Assembly (NCBI GenBank): GCA_021156245.1 | Contig: JAJNBO010000157.1 | Span: 1-10,339 of the forward strand | DNA: 10,339 nt | Origin: Ramlibacter sp. | GTDB taxonomy: Bacteria; Pseudomonadota; Gammaproteobacteria; Burkholderiales; Burkholderiaceae_C | Direction of reading: 5' to 3' | In this document: in pieces, positions 1-5,878 of the stretch | Numbering within the stretch: position 1 is the stretch's first letter | Layout of the letters: every line of letters begins with the position of its first letter | The notes under the pieces: model-generated | Seen by the model: the letters and a program-made list of their open reading frames with translations, nothing else | Database searches by the model: none | Told to the model about the DNA's origin: nothing | Position numbers and translations under genes: made by a program

Positions 1-345
1 GAGAACTTCGATGGCCCGAAGGACCTGTTGCGCGCCTTGCACGCGCATGCGTGCGACCTGGTCATGCCGGACGTGGCGCGCATCGGCGGCGTCACTGGGT
101 GGATGCAGGCTGCCGGCGTGGCGGAGGCTCATGGCATCCCCATGAGTTCGCACCTGATGCCGGAGGCCAGCGCGCACCTGCTCGCCGCGACGCCCACGGG
201 CCATTGGCTGGAATACGTGGACTGGACGGACGCGATCGCGCAGGAGCCAGTGAAGATCGTTGATGGCCACTGGCCCATCCCAGAGCGCCCCGGCACGGGG
301 CTGGCGTGGGATGCAGGGAAGGTCAAGCGCTACCTGATGGAGTGA
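1..345 (+). CDS. Mandelate racemase/muconate lactonizing enzyme family protein, C-terminal fragment
   Basis: This is the last 114 residues of an enolase-superfamily enzyme; the 5' part lies outside the window and the frame is open from base 1. Enzymes of this group abstract the alpha proton of a carboxylate substrate in a (beta/alpha)8 barrel with a bound Mg2+. The fragment starts at ENF, which matches the third metal-ligand region (Glu247 of Pseudomonas mandelate racemase, MR). It continues with DVARIGGVTGW, IPMSSHL and HWLEYVDW, which align with MR Asp270, His297 and Glu317 (fragment residues D24, H51 and E71). The Asp-His dyad and the electrophilic Glu are therefore kept, and the subgroup is MR-like rather than MLE-like. 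The MR comparison is from memory. The true substrate cannot be told from this end; sugar acids or aromatic hydroxy acids are both possible. The stop is 5 bp from the end of the convergent VOC pseudogene. Confidence 0.9.
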   Translation, partial: ENFDGPKDLLRALHAHACDLVMPDVARIGGVTGWMQAAGVAEAHGIPMSSHLMPEASAHLLAATPTGHWLEYVDWTDAIAQEPVKIVDGHWPIPERPGTGLAWDAGKVKRYLME

Positions 346-350
346 GCGCC

Positions 351-744
351 TCAGAAATTGATGCGCACCGAAGGCGCGCTGCGCTTCGCCTCGCCGTGGA
401 ACACGGCCTCGATGTTGTTGCCGTCCGGGTCGAGCACGAAGGCTGCCGCCGTTGTCCTTGCCGCCGTTGGCCAGCGCCGTCTTGTAGAAGGCGTCGACCA
501 TGGCCCGGTCCTGCGCCTGGAAGGCCAGGTGGTGGCGCCCGGTCAGCACGCCTTGCGCGGCTTCGCTGTCCGGCCGCGACACGAAAAGCTCATCGGCCCA
601 GAAGTAGCCGTCCCCGGTGCCGCCCATGGGGATCTTGAGGGTTTCGAACACGGCCGTGTAGAAGCGCTGCGACGCGGGAAGGTCCCGCACCACCAGTTGC
701 ACGTGGTCGATCAGCCTGCCGCGGTGTAGCTCCTGGGTTTCCAT
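351..744 (-). pseudogene. VOC/glyoxalase family protein, frameshifted by an internal deletion
   Basis: Reading from the ATG at 744, which has a good ribosome binding site (AAGGAG at 755-750, 5 bases before the start), the protein opens as a vicinal-oxygen-chelate domain. It contains LIDHVQLVVRDL with metal-type His14, then RFYTAVFETL, LFVSRP and RHHLAFQA, and reaches KDN at residue 98 (453-451). The family ending AAFVLDPDGNNIEAVFHGEAK then follows, but in another frame (446 to the TGA at 353-351). The span from start to stop is 394 bases, not a multiple of three. From the usual family sequence between KDNG and YYAAFVLDPDG I estimate that about 38 bases are missing, which removes a conserved Arg/His/Tyr-rich loop. 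A single-frame product would lose the NNIE metal ligand and is unlikely to work. Real decay or a sequence error are both possible. Function of the intact relative: small-molecule dioxygenase/glyoxalase-like, substrate unknown. Confidence 0.8.
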
Positions 745-765
745 CGAGGCTCCTTGCAATGGGAA

Positions 766-791
766 GCCCGCGGTTTTAAGGGCTCGCGGGC
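766..791. repeat. Inverted repeat in the VOC/sigma-factor divergent intergenic region
   Basis: GCCCGCG (766-772) and CGCGGGC (785-791) are perfect 7-base inverted arms around a 12-base loop. A second, mutually exclusive pairing exists between AGCCC (765-769) and GGGCT (780-784). The element overlaps the predicted VOC promoter and lies 29 bases upstream of the ECF41 -35 box, so it could be an operator. No binding protein can be named, and in GC-rich DNA it may be chance. Confidence 0.35.
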
Positions 792-801
792 CCAGCGTCA
801 A
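773..801 (-). promoter_or_regulatory. Candidate sigma70-type promoter for the VOC gene
   Basis: On the minus strand TTGACG (801-796) is followed after exactly 17 bases by TAAAAC (778-773). These match 5 of 6 and 4 of 6 consensus bases. Transcription would start near 766, about 20 bases before the AAGGAG and the ATG at 744. The -10 lies within the loop of the inverted repeat at 766-791. Confidence 0.5.
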
Positions 802-819
802 TCGCATCGGTCGGCGAGG

Positions 820-846
820 TGTCACAAACCTGCTTGTCCATCCGTC
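820..846 (+). promoter_or_regulatory. ECF41-type promoter upstream of the sigma factor gene
   Basis: TGTCACA (820-826) is separated by 16 bases from CGTC (843-846). This is the promoter pattern I know for ECF41 sigma factors (TGTCACA-N16-CGTC). Its place before an ECF41 gene implies autoregulation. The start of transcription would be near 853, giving a leader of about 20 bases with GGAG at 865-868 before the ATG at 875. A second copy with identical spacing lies at 1751-1777. Confidence 0.88.
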
Positions 847-874
847 TGTGCTCGGTAGACTTCCGGAGCCCGCC

Positions 875-1747
875 ATGACCGCACCCGCCGACACCGCCGC
901 TTTCGACGCGCTGCGCCCGCGCCTCTTCGGCATCGCGTACCGCATGCTCGGCATTCGCGCGGATGCCGAGGACGTGGTGCAGGACGCGTGGCTGCGCTGG
1001 CGCGACGCCGATCATGCGTCCCTGCAGTCGCACGAGGCCTGGCTGGTGACGGTGACCACGCGCCTGGCCATCGACCGCCTGCGCGCGTCGAAGACGGAGC
1101 GCGAGGCGTACATCGGCCCGTGGCTGCCGGAGCCCATCGTCCAGGCCGACGAACACACGCCGGAGACGCTGGCCGAGTTCGCCGGCGACGTCTCGGTTGC
1201 CTTCCTTCACGTCCTGGAAAGGCTGGGCGCCGAGGAGCGCGCGGCGTTCCTGCTGCGGCAGGTCTTCGACTACGACTACGGCGAGGTGGCCGAGATGCTG
1301 GGCAAGCGCGAGCCCGCCGTGCGGCAGATGGTGCATCGCGCCGCAGAGCGCGTGCGGCAGGACCGGCCCCGCTTCACGGTCGCGCCGGAGAAGCATCGCG
1401 ACCTGCTGAAGAAATTCATCGAGGCGGCGCAGAGCGGCCAGCGCGCCGCGATCCGGGCGCTGCTGGCGGACGATGTGTTGACGCTGGGTGACGGCGGCGG
1501 CAAGGCAACCGTCGTGGCGAAGGGCATGCATGGCGGTGAGCGCGTGACCAACCTGTACTGGGCGCATGCGTTGCGGCTGGGCCAGCGGCTGCAGTACCGC
1601 ATCGCCACCATCAACGGGGAGCCCGGACTGCTGCGGTATGTCGACGGGAAGCTCGAGTCCGCCAACGCGGTCGTCACCGATGGCGACCGCATCCTGGCCA
1701 TCTACGCGGTGCGCAATCCGGACAAGCTGGTGAACATACGCGCCTGA
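875..1747 (+). CDS. sigJ: ECF41 family RNA polymerase sigma factor (SigJ-like) with SnoaL-like C-terminal domain
   Basis: This extracytoplasmic-function sigma factor of 290 residues directs RNA polymerase to its own small set of promoters. Region sigma2 covers about residues 10-75 (LFGIAYRMLG, AEDVVQDAWLRW, TTRLAIDRLR) and sigma4 about 105-165 (LERLGAEERAAFLLRQVFDY, AVRQMVHRAAERV). Residues 175-290 form a fused SnoaL-like domain. All three ECF41 signatures are present: WLPEP (83-87) in the linker, DGGGK (206-210) and NPDKL (281-285). In this family the C-terminal extension takes the place of a separate anti-sigma factor and tunes activity; no anti-sigma gene is seen here. I chose the ATG at 875 because GGAG precedes it by 6 bases and it lies downstream of the ECF41 promoter; the frame also allows GTG at 848, which overlaps the predicted -10/start region. 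The partner gene at 1826 is of the expected COE type. The stimulus is unknown. Confidence 0.95.
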   Translation: MTAPADTAAFDALRPRLFGIAYRMLGIRADAEDVVQDAWLRWRDADHASLQSHEAWLVTVTTRLAIDRLRASKTEREAYIGPWLPEPIVQADEHTPETLAEFAGDVSVAFLHVLERLGAEERAAFLLRQVFDYDYGEVAEMLGKREPAVRQMVHRAAERVRQDRPRFTVAPEKHRDLLKKFIEAAQSGQRAAIRALLADDVLTLGDGGGKATVVAKGMHGGERVTNLYWAHALRLGQRLQYRIATINGEPGLLRYVDGKLESANAVVTDGDRILAIYAVRNPDKLVNIRA

Positions 1748-1750
1748 ACC

Positions 1751-1777
1751 TGTCACAAGCCGGCGGGTGGGTCCGTC
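1751..1777 (+). promoter_or_regulatory. ECF41-type promoter upstream of the carboxymuconolactone decarboxylase gene
   Basis: TGTCACA (1751-1757), a spacer of 16 bases, then CGTC (1774-1777): the same boxes and spacing as the copy before the sigma gene. It begins 4 bases after the sigma gene's stop codon. The partner gene therefore has its own sigma-dependent start near 1784 in addition to any readthrough. The leader would be about 42 bases. Confidence 0.88.
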
Positions 1778-1825
1778 TAAGGAGGGCAAAGCAGTTCCTT
1801 TTTCCTCAACCCACTGGAGATCTCC

Positions 1826-2284
1826 ATGTCCGCCCGCCTCGACTACCACGCACTCGCCCCCAAGTCCGCCCGCGCCCTGGGCCAGCTGTCCTACGCCGCC
1901 GGAAGCGCCCTCGACAAGCGCCTGAGGGAACTGGTCAACCTCCGCGTCAGCCAGATCAACGGCTGCGCGTTCTGCATCGACATGCACTGGGCCGACCTGC
2001 TCAAGCAAGGCGTGGAGCCGCGCGAGGTGAACGCCATCGCCGGCTGGCGCGAGGCGCACCGCTTCTTCGGCGAGAAGGACCGCGCTGCGCTGCAGTGGGC
2101 CGAAGCCGTGAACGCCATCCCGCACCGCACGCCGTCCGATGACGACTTTGCGCTGGTGAAGCAGCATTTCAGCGATGCCGAGATCGCGGAGCTCACCTTC
2201 AGCGTCGCGGCGATCCGGGCGTGGAACGTCCTGAACGCCAGCTTCCACACGCCCGTGCCGGACACGCCTTACACCGTGGGCTGA
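1826..2284 (+). CDS. Carboxymuconolactone decarboxylase family protein (AhpD-like), ECF41 partner
   Basis: This 152-residue all-helical cytoplasmic protein belongs to the CMD/AhpD family. Residues 35-54 hold the AhpD-type redox motif E-x11-CxxC-xxx-H: E35, C47, C50 and H54 (INGCAFCIDMH). AhpD-type proteins with this motif reduce peroxides or act as thiol-disulfide reductants, so a peroxidase or redox role is more likely than true gamma-carboxymuconolactone decarboxylation, which lacks the CxxC. The start at 1826 has GGAGA 5 bases upstream. The gene follows the ECF41 sigma factor and has its own ECF41 promoter. CMD proteins are one of the three classic partners of ECF41 factors (carboxymuconolactone decarboxylase, oxidoreductase, epimerase), so it is very probably the main regulon target. 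Physiological substrate unknown. Confidence 0.93.
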   Translation: MSARLDYHALAPKSARALGQLSYAAGSALDKRLRELVNLRVSQINGCAFCIDMHWADLLKQGVEPREVNAIAGWREAHRFFGEKDRAALQWAEAVNAIPHRTPSDDDFALVKQHFSDAEIAELTFSVAAIRAWNVLNASFHTPVPDTPYTVG

Positions 2285-2427
2285 CGCGCACCGACCCCCT
2301 CGAAGTCCATCCCACAGGCACCACCGGACCCAGACGACACCAGCCATCCAGCCCGTTCCTACACACCCCAGCCGGTGCCGCGACGGACCATTCCTGCCTC
2401 ATCTCTGTTCATGGGGTTGGAACCGTC
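2285..2427 (+). promoter_or_regulatory. C-rich, G-poor intergenic stretch, possible Rho utilisation site
   Basis: This 143-base gap between the ECF41 pair and the first exported paralog has no intrinsic terminator. Bases 2291-2370 contain 41 C and only 12 G out of 80, unlike the balanced G/C of the surrounding genes. A C-over-G bubble with little structure just after a gene end is typical of Rho-dependent termination. I saw no convincing promoter for the next gene in this gap. Confidence 0.35.
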
Positions 2428-4077
2428 ATGCGCCTTGCCCGATCGCTCTGCCTGCTGGCTGCCTGCATCCTGCCGGTCCTCGCATTCGCCCAGAAGCAGA
2501 CGGTCTGCACCATCACGATCAACTCGGCCGACGAGAAGGAGTCGTTCCGCCGGTTCCTGCCGGCCGACAAATACCAGTTCGTCGAGCTCGTGGAGCGCAA
2601 GCGCAAGGACTGGCTGGCGTCGTCTTGCGAGGCCAAGGTGTCCTGCGACGTGCTGGTGATCTCGGGGCACCACGGCGAGGGCAACGTGTTCTTCTCGGAT
2701 TCGCTGGAGAAGGACGAATTCCTGCCGATCGAGGAGCTGGAGCGCGTGTCGTGCTCCGGCTCGTGCCCCAGCCTGTTCGCGAACCTCAAGGAGGTGTACC
2801 TCTTCGGCTGCAACACGATGAACACGCAGGCGCAGCACACGATTTCCGGCGAGGTCGCGCGCAGCTACGTGCGTGAGGGAAGGTCCGCGGACGATGCGGC
2901 GCGGCTGGCCCGCGTGCTAGGCCAGCTGCGCGGCGAGAGCAGCCGCGACCGCATGCGCCTGCTGTTCAAGGACGTGCCGGTGATCTACGGCTTCTCCGGC
3001 GTGGCGCCGCTGGGCTCCGTGGCCGGCCCCATCCTGAACCGGTACTTCCAGAGCGCCGGCACCTCGGAGATCGGCAAGGGCCGCACCAGTGCCAGCCTGC
3101 TGCGCCAGTTCTCGTCGCACGGCATGGTGGCCGGCCGTGGCATCGGCGACGGCGACCCGCTCATGCCGCTGCGGCAGGACGTGTGCAAGTTCGCGGACGA
3201 CAGGCTGTCGCCCGCGCAACGGCTGGCCTCCATCCACGGCATGGTGCAACGACCCACCGCGGAGTCCCGCCTGCTGCTGGAGCGCATCGAAGGCGTCACG
3301 GAAGCCATCACGCCCGCGGAGCGCGAGCAGCCCGAAGTGAAGCAGGCGCTCGAGCGCATCGCCGCCGACACGGAGACGCGCGATCGCTACCTCGCGTTCG
3401 CGCGCGACGCAGACCAGCCCCTGACCCGCGCCCGCATGATCGACGTGGCCCACGAGCTCGGATGGCTGTCCGCGGAGCAGCGCCGCGGCGAGATCGTGAA
3501 GATGGTCGGCGACGTGCTGGCGCGCAAGGACGTCGGCGTGCCGGACGTCGATCTCGCATGCACCCTGAACAAGAAGGGCGATCTCGATGGCACGCTCGCA
3601 AACGTCGCCGCGCAGGTGGGGCGCACGGACAGCGTCGCGAATTCCGCGGTGCTCGCGTGCATGGGCGAACCCGATGCGCGGCCTCGCGTCCTCGAGCGCC
3701 TGGCCAGCCCGTCGGATGCCGACGTTCGCATAGCGCAGGCCTACCTGCGGCACCGGCCGATCGCGGAGAAGGAACTGCCGGTGATCACGAAAGCCATCGC
3801 CGGGATGAATGCGCCCGAAGCGCAGGCGCGGGCCCTCGACGTGCTGGCCCGGCACTACCTGTCGGACCGCGAATCCGTCGACACCTTGCGGCAGCTGTTC
3901 GAGCGGACCCGCTCGGTGCCGGTGCAGAACGCCATCGCCGGCGTGCTGATCCGTGCGGACCGCAAGTCGGTGCGGTCGCCGGAGCTGCTGCGCACGCTGC
4001 GTGAAAATCGCGTGAAGACGTCGCCCGGAGACAACATGGTGGACGCTCTGATCCAGCGGTTGCAGGAATCTTCCTGA
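2428..4077 (+). CDS. Exported protein of unknown function with caspase/CHAT-like N-terminal motifs (paralog 1)
   Basis: The product is 549 residues. Residues 1-21 form a clear Sec signal peptide (MRLARSLCLL..., cleavage after AFA), so the protein is periplasmic or secreted. No lipobox is seen. The N-terminal half has a hydrophobic strand ending in His, DVLVISGHHGEG (His81), and about 45 residues later a second strand ending in Cys, EVYLFGCNT (Cys128). That order and spacing resemble the His and Cys strands of clan CD peptidases (caspases, CHAT, separase), but I infer this by eye only. KDVPVIYGFSGVAPLG follows at 181-196. Residues from about 250 to the end look helical and HEAT-like (VRIAQAYLRHRP, AQARALDVLARHY). 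All nine mature-form cysteines recur in the paralog, suggesting structural disulfides. I chose the ATG at 2428 because it opens exactly at the signal peptide; the ribosome binding site is weak. The frame stays open upstream to 2221, inside the previous gene, which I reject. Confidence 0.85.
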   Translation: MRLARSLCLLAACILPVLAFAQKQTVCTITINSADEKESFRRFLPADKYQFVELVERKRKDWLASSCEAKVSCDVLVISGHHGEGNVFFSDSLEKDEFLPIEELERVSCSGSCPSLFANLKEVYLFGCNTMNTQAQHTISGEVARSYVREGRSADDAARLARVLGQLRGESSRDRMRLLFKDVPVIYGFSGVAPLGSVAGPILNRYFQSAGTSEIGKGRTSASLLRQFSSHGMVAGRGIGDGDPLMPLRQDVCKFADDRLSPAQRLASIHGMVQRPTAESRLLLERIEGVTEAITPAEREQPEVKQALERIAADTETRDRYLAFARDADQPLTRARMIDVAHELGWLSAEQRRGEIVKMVGDVLARKDVGVPDVDLACTLNKKGDLDGTLANVAAQVGRTDSVANSAVLACMGEPDARPRVLERLASPSDADVRIAQAYLRHRPIAEKELPVITKAIAGMNAPEAQARALDVLARHYLSDRESVDTLRQLFERTRSVPVQNAIAGVLIRADRKSVRSPELLRTLRENRVKTSPGDNMVDALIQRLQESS

Positions 4078-4090
4078 GTTGCCGCCCTTC

Positions 4091-4118
4091 GCCGCTGGCG
4101 CTGCGCCACGTCAGCGGC
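4091..4118 (+). repeat. Hairpin-forming inverted repeat between the two exported paralogs
   Basis: GCCGCTG (4091-4097) and CAGCGGC (4112-4118) pair perfectly. The 14-base loop holds a further GGCG/CGCC pairing that overlaps one arm base. It starts 14 bases after the stop of paralog 1. No T run follows, so it is not a standard intrinsic terminator; it may protect the 3' end or attenuate readthrough into paralog 2. Confidence 0.35.
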
Positions 4119-4181
4119 TGAGCCGGCTGGCTGTGGAATACTGGCCGCCTCCGCGGCACAGAGCTGCAGCAGTCCACGCTC

Positions 4182-5849
4182 ATGTCCTTCGCCCTGTCGA
4201 TCTCCCGAAAGCTGGCGCTGCTCGGCGCATGTCTCGGCGCCGCCGTTTCATTCCCCGCGGTCGCCGCGCCCAAGACGGTCTGCACGATCACCGTCAACTC
4301 GCCGGACGAACGCGAGAGCTTCCGCCGCCACCTGCCCGCGGGTGACTACCGCTTCGTGGAGCTGGTCGAAAAAGGCCGGCCGGACTGGCTGGCTTCGGCG
4401 TGCCAGCAGCGCGTGCAGTGCGATGCGCTGATCATCTCGGGCCACTTCGATGGCGGCACCGAGTTCTACACGGACAAGCTCGACCAGGGCGAGTTCCTGT
4501 CGGTCGAGGAGATGGAGCGCGCCTCCTGCAGCGACTCCTGCCCCGGCGTGTTCTCGCAGTTGAAGGAGGTGTACCTCTTCGGCTGCAACACCCTCAAGCC
4601 CGAGCCGCGGCAGACGGTGACCGAGGACATCCTGCGCGGACTCGCGCGCGGCCAATCCGAGGGGGAGGCGGCGAGGCTGGCGCGCTTGCTGGGCGAGCGG
4701 CACGCCGAAAGCAACCGCGACCGCATGCGGCACATCTTCAAGGACGTTCCGGTCGTCTACGGCTTCTCGTCGCTCGCGCCCCTCGGACGTACGGCGGGTC
4801 CTTTGCTGGACCGCTATTTCCAGTCTGCGAGCGTGCCGGAGGTCGGCAGCGGCCAGGTGAGCAGCAAGCTGCTGGCCGCTTTCTCGAACACTGCGCTGAC
4901 GGTCACGCCGGGCCTCTCCGATTCCGAAGGGCAGGCCGCCGTGCGGCGCGATGCCTGCCAGTTCATCGACAACCGTCTCTCCGACGGGCAGAAGGTCGCG
5001 TTCATGCACCAGCTGCTCCAGCGCGACATGGCGGAGGTTCGCATGTATCTCGGCCACCTGGAACGCTTCACCTCCTCCATCGGCCCGGCCCAGCGCCTGG
5101 TGCCCGCGACCACGCAGGCCTTCGACAGGCTCGCAGGCGACCAGGCCACGCGCGGGCGTTACCTGGACGCCGCCCGCAGCGCCGACGAGCCCTCGGTGCG
5201 CACGCGCATGATGGCCATCGCCCGCAGCGTCGGATGGCTCACGCCCGCGCAGGAGCAGGCCGAGCTGCTGCGCACGATCTCGGACCAGATCGCCCGCGAC
5301 CGCGTGGGCCGGGATGACGTGGACCTCGCCTGCACCCGCAAGGCGCAGGGCGAGGCCGATCCCGCGCTGCGCACGCTGGCGGCCGGCGCCCTGAAGACCG
5401 GCAAGGTCGCTCCGGCGGCCGCGGCCGCGTGCCTGGGCAGCATGGAGGCCCATGCGCGCGTCGTGCGCGCCGTCACCAGCGCCAACTCCGACGACATCGC
5501 GATCGCCCGCGCCTACCTGCGCCACCGGCCGCTGGCGAACGTGGACGAGCTCCGTTCGATCGCCACGGCCATCGCGCGCATGCCCCCCTCCGATGCGCAG
5601 GTGCGGGCACTCGAGACCTTGTCGCAGCAACGGGTGGCGGACCCGGAAAGCCTGCGCGAGATCGCCCGGCTGTTCCCCATGGCCAAGTCGGTGCAGCTGC
5701 AGCGGGCCATCGCCAGCGTGCTGATCCGTTCCGACTACCGGGTCCTCGGGCAGGCCGACCTGGCGCGTTCGCTCAAGCAGTACCGGCTGAAGTCGCCCGA
5801 CGGCAACGACGTCATCGACGCATTGATCCGCGTGCTGCAGGCGGGTTGA
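4182..5849 (+). CDS. Exported protein of unknown function with caspase/CHAT-like N-terminal motifs (paralog 2)
   Basis: This 555-residue tandem paralog of the gene before it is collinear along its whole length. A signal peptide covers residues 1-28 (cleavage after AVA, mature start APKTVCTITV). The His strand is DALIISGHFDGG (His88) and the Cys strand EVYLFGCNT (Cys135). The Gly that directly follows His in typical clan CD enzymes is not conserved between the two copies (HHGEG versus HFDGG), which weakens a strict peptidase call. KDVPVVYGFSSLAPLG lies at 187-202. The C-terminal half is helical (AIARAYLRHRPL, VQLQRAIASVLIRSD). Nine mature cysteines match those of paralog 1: C34, C74, C80, C116, C120, C135, C259, C384 and C417. 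The ATG at 4182 opens the signal peptide, but no Shine-Dalgarno sequence is visible. The 104-base gap to paralog 1 allows either cotranscription or a separate start. No function is assigned; candidates are a secreted peptidase, an inactive homolog of one, or a binding protein. Confidence 0.87.
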   Translation: MSFALSISRKLALLGACLGAAVSFPAVAAPKTVCTITVNSPDERESFRRHLPAGDYRFVELVEKGRPDWLASACQQRVQCDALIISGHFDGGTEFYTDKLDQGEFLSVEEMERASCSDSCPGVFSQLKEVYLFGCNTLKPEPRQTVTEDILRGLARGQSEGEAARLARLLGERHAESNRDRMRHIFKDVPVVYGFSSLAPLGRTAGPLLDRYFQSASVPEVGSGQVSSKLLAAFSNTALTVTPGLSDSEGQAAVRRDACQFIDNRLSDGQKVAFMHQLLQRDMAEVRMYLGHLERFTSSIGPAQRLVPATTQAFDRLAGDQATRGRYLDAARSADEPSVRTRMMAIARSVGWLTPAQEQAELLRTISDQIARDRVGRDDVDLACTRKAQGEADPALRTLAAGALKTGKVAPAAAAACLGSMEAHARVVRAVTSANSDDIAIARAYLRHRPLANVDELRSIATAIARMPPSDAQVRALETLSQQRVADPESLREIARLFPMAKSVQLQRAIASVLIRSDYRVLGQADLARSLKQYRLKSPDGNDVIDALIRVLQAG

Positions 5850-5872
5850 CACCCCGCGCGCTGCGCTAAGCT
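5846..5872 (+). promoter_or_regulatory. Candidate promoter for the aldo/keto reductase gene, giving a leaderless transcript
   Basis: A perfect TTGACA (5846-5851), overlapping the stop codon of paralog 2, is followed after 15 bases by TAAGCT (5867-5872). The spacing is short and the -10 matches only 3 of 6, including the key first, second and last bases. Transcription would start at or next to the A of the ATG at 5879, so the mRNA would have almost no leader. Confidence 0.4.
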
Positions 5873-5878
5873 CGGGGG

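Noticed and set aside
848..874. GTG start at 848 for the sigma factor, adding nine residues
   Set aside because: It lies at the predicted transcript start just behind the -10 box and has no ribosome binding site; the ATG at 875 has GGAG at good distance.
1779..1786. AAGGAGGG, a near-perfect Shine-Dalgarno sequence just after the second ECF41 promoter
   Set aside because: No start codon lies at a usable distance, it sits about 40 bases before the CMD start, and it would be at the very 5' end of the transcript.
776..2347. Open frame of 523 codons on the minus strand opposite the sigma factor and CMD genes
   Set aside because: It mirrors the codon pattern of two well-recognised genes, is rich in Arg/Gln/Val/His typical of antisense GC-rich frames, and shows no domain.
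2221..2427. Upstream extension of exported paralog 1 into the CMD gene
   Set aside because: It overlaps the CMD coding end and would bury the signal peptide 69 residues inside the protein; the ATG at 2428 opens exactly at the signal peptide.
4137..4142. AATACT as a -10 box for paralog 2
   Set aside because: No convincing -35 box at 16-18 bases upstream; too weak to list as a feature.
4248..5852. Open frame of 534 codons on the minus strand opposite paralog 2
   Set aside because: It is the shadow of a gene with signal peptide and paralog support, with low-complexity Arg/Ala/Val/Gly composition and no family motif.
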